A DNA stretch of 64,000 nucleotides, taken from contig CP141128.1 of assembly GCA_035236585.1 (NCBI GenBank), positions 39,662,684 to 39,726,683 on the forward strand, read 5' to 3'. The notes beneath the pieces are model-generated. The model saw nothing but the letters and a program-made list of their open reading frames with translations. It did no database searches and was not told the origin of the DNA. The stretch is from Warburgia ugandensis (Eukaryota; Streptophyta; Magnoliopsida; Canellales; Canellaceae). Each line of letters begins with the position of its first letter. Within the stretch, counting starts at the first letter, position 1. Below, piece by piece: positions 62,803-64,000 of the stretch. The position numbers were made by a program, and so were the translations under genes.

Positions 62803-64000
62803 TGTGGCGATCCGGGTTTCTATAACACATTTTATAATACATTTTGTAAAGATAGGGCCCTTAGAGTAAAAAATTTTCGCAAACCAAAGCAGCGAAAATT
62901 CTTTTCTTTAGAATTTGTTTTGTAAAACCTAAGTCACCACCTCATACATAACATAAGTAGAATTTTGTATAAGATAAAATTCCATTGAAAAAATATACTT
63001 TTATTAAACTTCAGGATCCATCTAGTGGTTCACAGTACACAGCCCATTGTATCCTTACAATACTTGTCCAAATATACAATCCAAATTACAAAGTTCAAAA
63101 TTCAATACATGTTCTAATACAATGTTTCAAGGGATATACCCTAATTACTTATTCTTCAATAGTTCTTCAAGTCTTGAGCTCCTAAGTCTCCTTCTCTGTA
63201 TCTGAGATATTGTAAACATTCAAACATTTACAATATCTTAGCAAGCTATGCTTGGTAGGGGATAAGAATGTAAGTTATTGATAGTATAATCTCAATATTC
63301 AAGTATCCCATAATTTGTTCTATCATAAACACATTCATAGATAACTATTAGTTATAAGGACATCTCATTTCCTTGTCATTTGTGTTCACCTTTATACATA
63401 CATATTGTATAAGGACAAATCCATTAAAATTGTAAAAATAATCAAGAATCATTTCTATACAAAGCCGATCAACTCCTTTCATTATAAGAGATTTGTATCT
63501 CAGCTAGTTACTATATAGGGAATTTCCCTTCTTGGGAAAAATATTGGTAATATACAATTACCTGCCATTTCATTATGCCATCCCTTAAGGCATTTCACTA
63601 TGCCAACCTCATATGCATCATAATGCAAAATAATCAAGGACTACTATGCTTGCAGTCTAATCCGTACAGCGCACCCGGATAACTGTTCAATAATCCACTT
63701 ATGCCATTCTCAGTGGAAATTACAATATCCATGTCCATATGGGAGGACCATGGCTGTCGTAGTGGTGGCCTTCCCATAAATTCCCCACCCGACTTTTAGC
63801 CTTTCTTAGGCTTGGTATTCAATATTATCAAGTTCTAGAGAGTGGGTGGCCAAACCCTCTTAACTCTCCTAGCATAGCATCCCCGGGCCTATGCCTGTTT
63901 AAAACAAAACCACAAGCCTCCAAGCTTGTATGTAAAATAATACTTATACATATCAGACTATCTGTCTATTTATCTAGGGCTGGAATATTTTCTACTTTCC
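62803..64000 (-). mobile_element. Long LTR, family B copy 4 (reverse, cut by the window edge)
   Basis: It begins TGTGGCGATCCGGGTTTC, matching TGTGACGACCCGGGTTTT at 43011, and stays collinear with copy 2 through the 'cagcgaaaattcttttcttta' block, the stem-loop and the conserved 'ccttcccataa...cccgacttttagcc' block (63765-63800). The remainder lies outside. It interrupts the CACTA element just upstream of its transposase. Confidence 0.8.
63202..63241. promoter_or_regulatory. LTR stem-loop (family B copy 4)
   Basis: Arms CTGAGATATTGTAAA and TTTACAATATCTTAG pair over 15 bp with one G-T pair and a 10-base loop. It is the longest stem in the set and lies 399 bp from the LTR end. Confidence 0.7.

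Overview
The window is a stretch of plant nuclear DNA, almost certainly from a flowering plant, made up almost entirely of nested and decayed transposable elements. The evidence is Athila-type Ty3/Gypsy pol domains, a CACTA (En/Spm) transposon with Tnp2, DUF4218, DUF4216 and Transposase_24 homology, an Au-type tRNA-derived SINE, and many long LTRs. I see no host protein gene, tRNA, rRNA or CRISPR. The base composition is AT-rich with strong CpG depletion, as expected of old methylated repeats. I cannot name the species.

Layout. 1-3140: the 3' end of one Athila-like element and its LTR (family A). 3141-6319: unassigned. 6320-18494: one Athila element, with 5' LTR, tRNA-Asp-type primer site at 8913, and dead gag, protease, RT, RNase H and integrase; its pol is split at 13114-16406 by a reverse-oriented solo LTR (family P) with a perfect 5-bp target duplication. 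18495-24560: a reverse-oriented LTR-like remnant interrupted by a 4.9-kb LTR (family B copy 1). 24561-28371: unassigned. 28372-34690: a second family-A LTR, split by a forward family-P solo LTR at 29831-33499. 35940-41300: the end of an Athila internal region, an Athila LTR (36137-40891) carrying an Au SINE, and then a second primer site and leader.

41301-62802 is a CACTA transposon on the minus strand, inserted into that leader. From its 5' side (right) it carries a dead Tnp2/DUF4218/DUF4216 transposase, a repeat array resembling its subterminal repeats, a ~165-bp tandem array, a better preserved Transposase_24-like gene, a possible Ulp1 protease remnant, and the 3' terminus at 41301. It is broken by a third family-P LTR (42376-53897), itself broken by two family-B LTRs facing in opposite directions (43011-53169). 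A fourth family-B LTR begins at 62803 and runs off the window.

The layers give a relative order of events: Athila leader, then CACTA, then family-P LTR, then family-B LTRs. The most interesting unexplained signal is a stem-loop about 360-600 bp before the 3' end of the family-P and family-B LTRs. Six of seven copies keep it, with paired substitutions that preserve the stem. Nothing in the window looks able to move on its own; the elements can only have depended on proteins encoded elsewhere.
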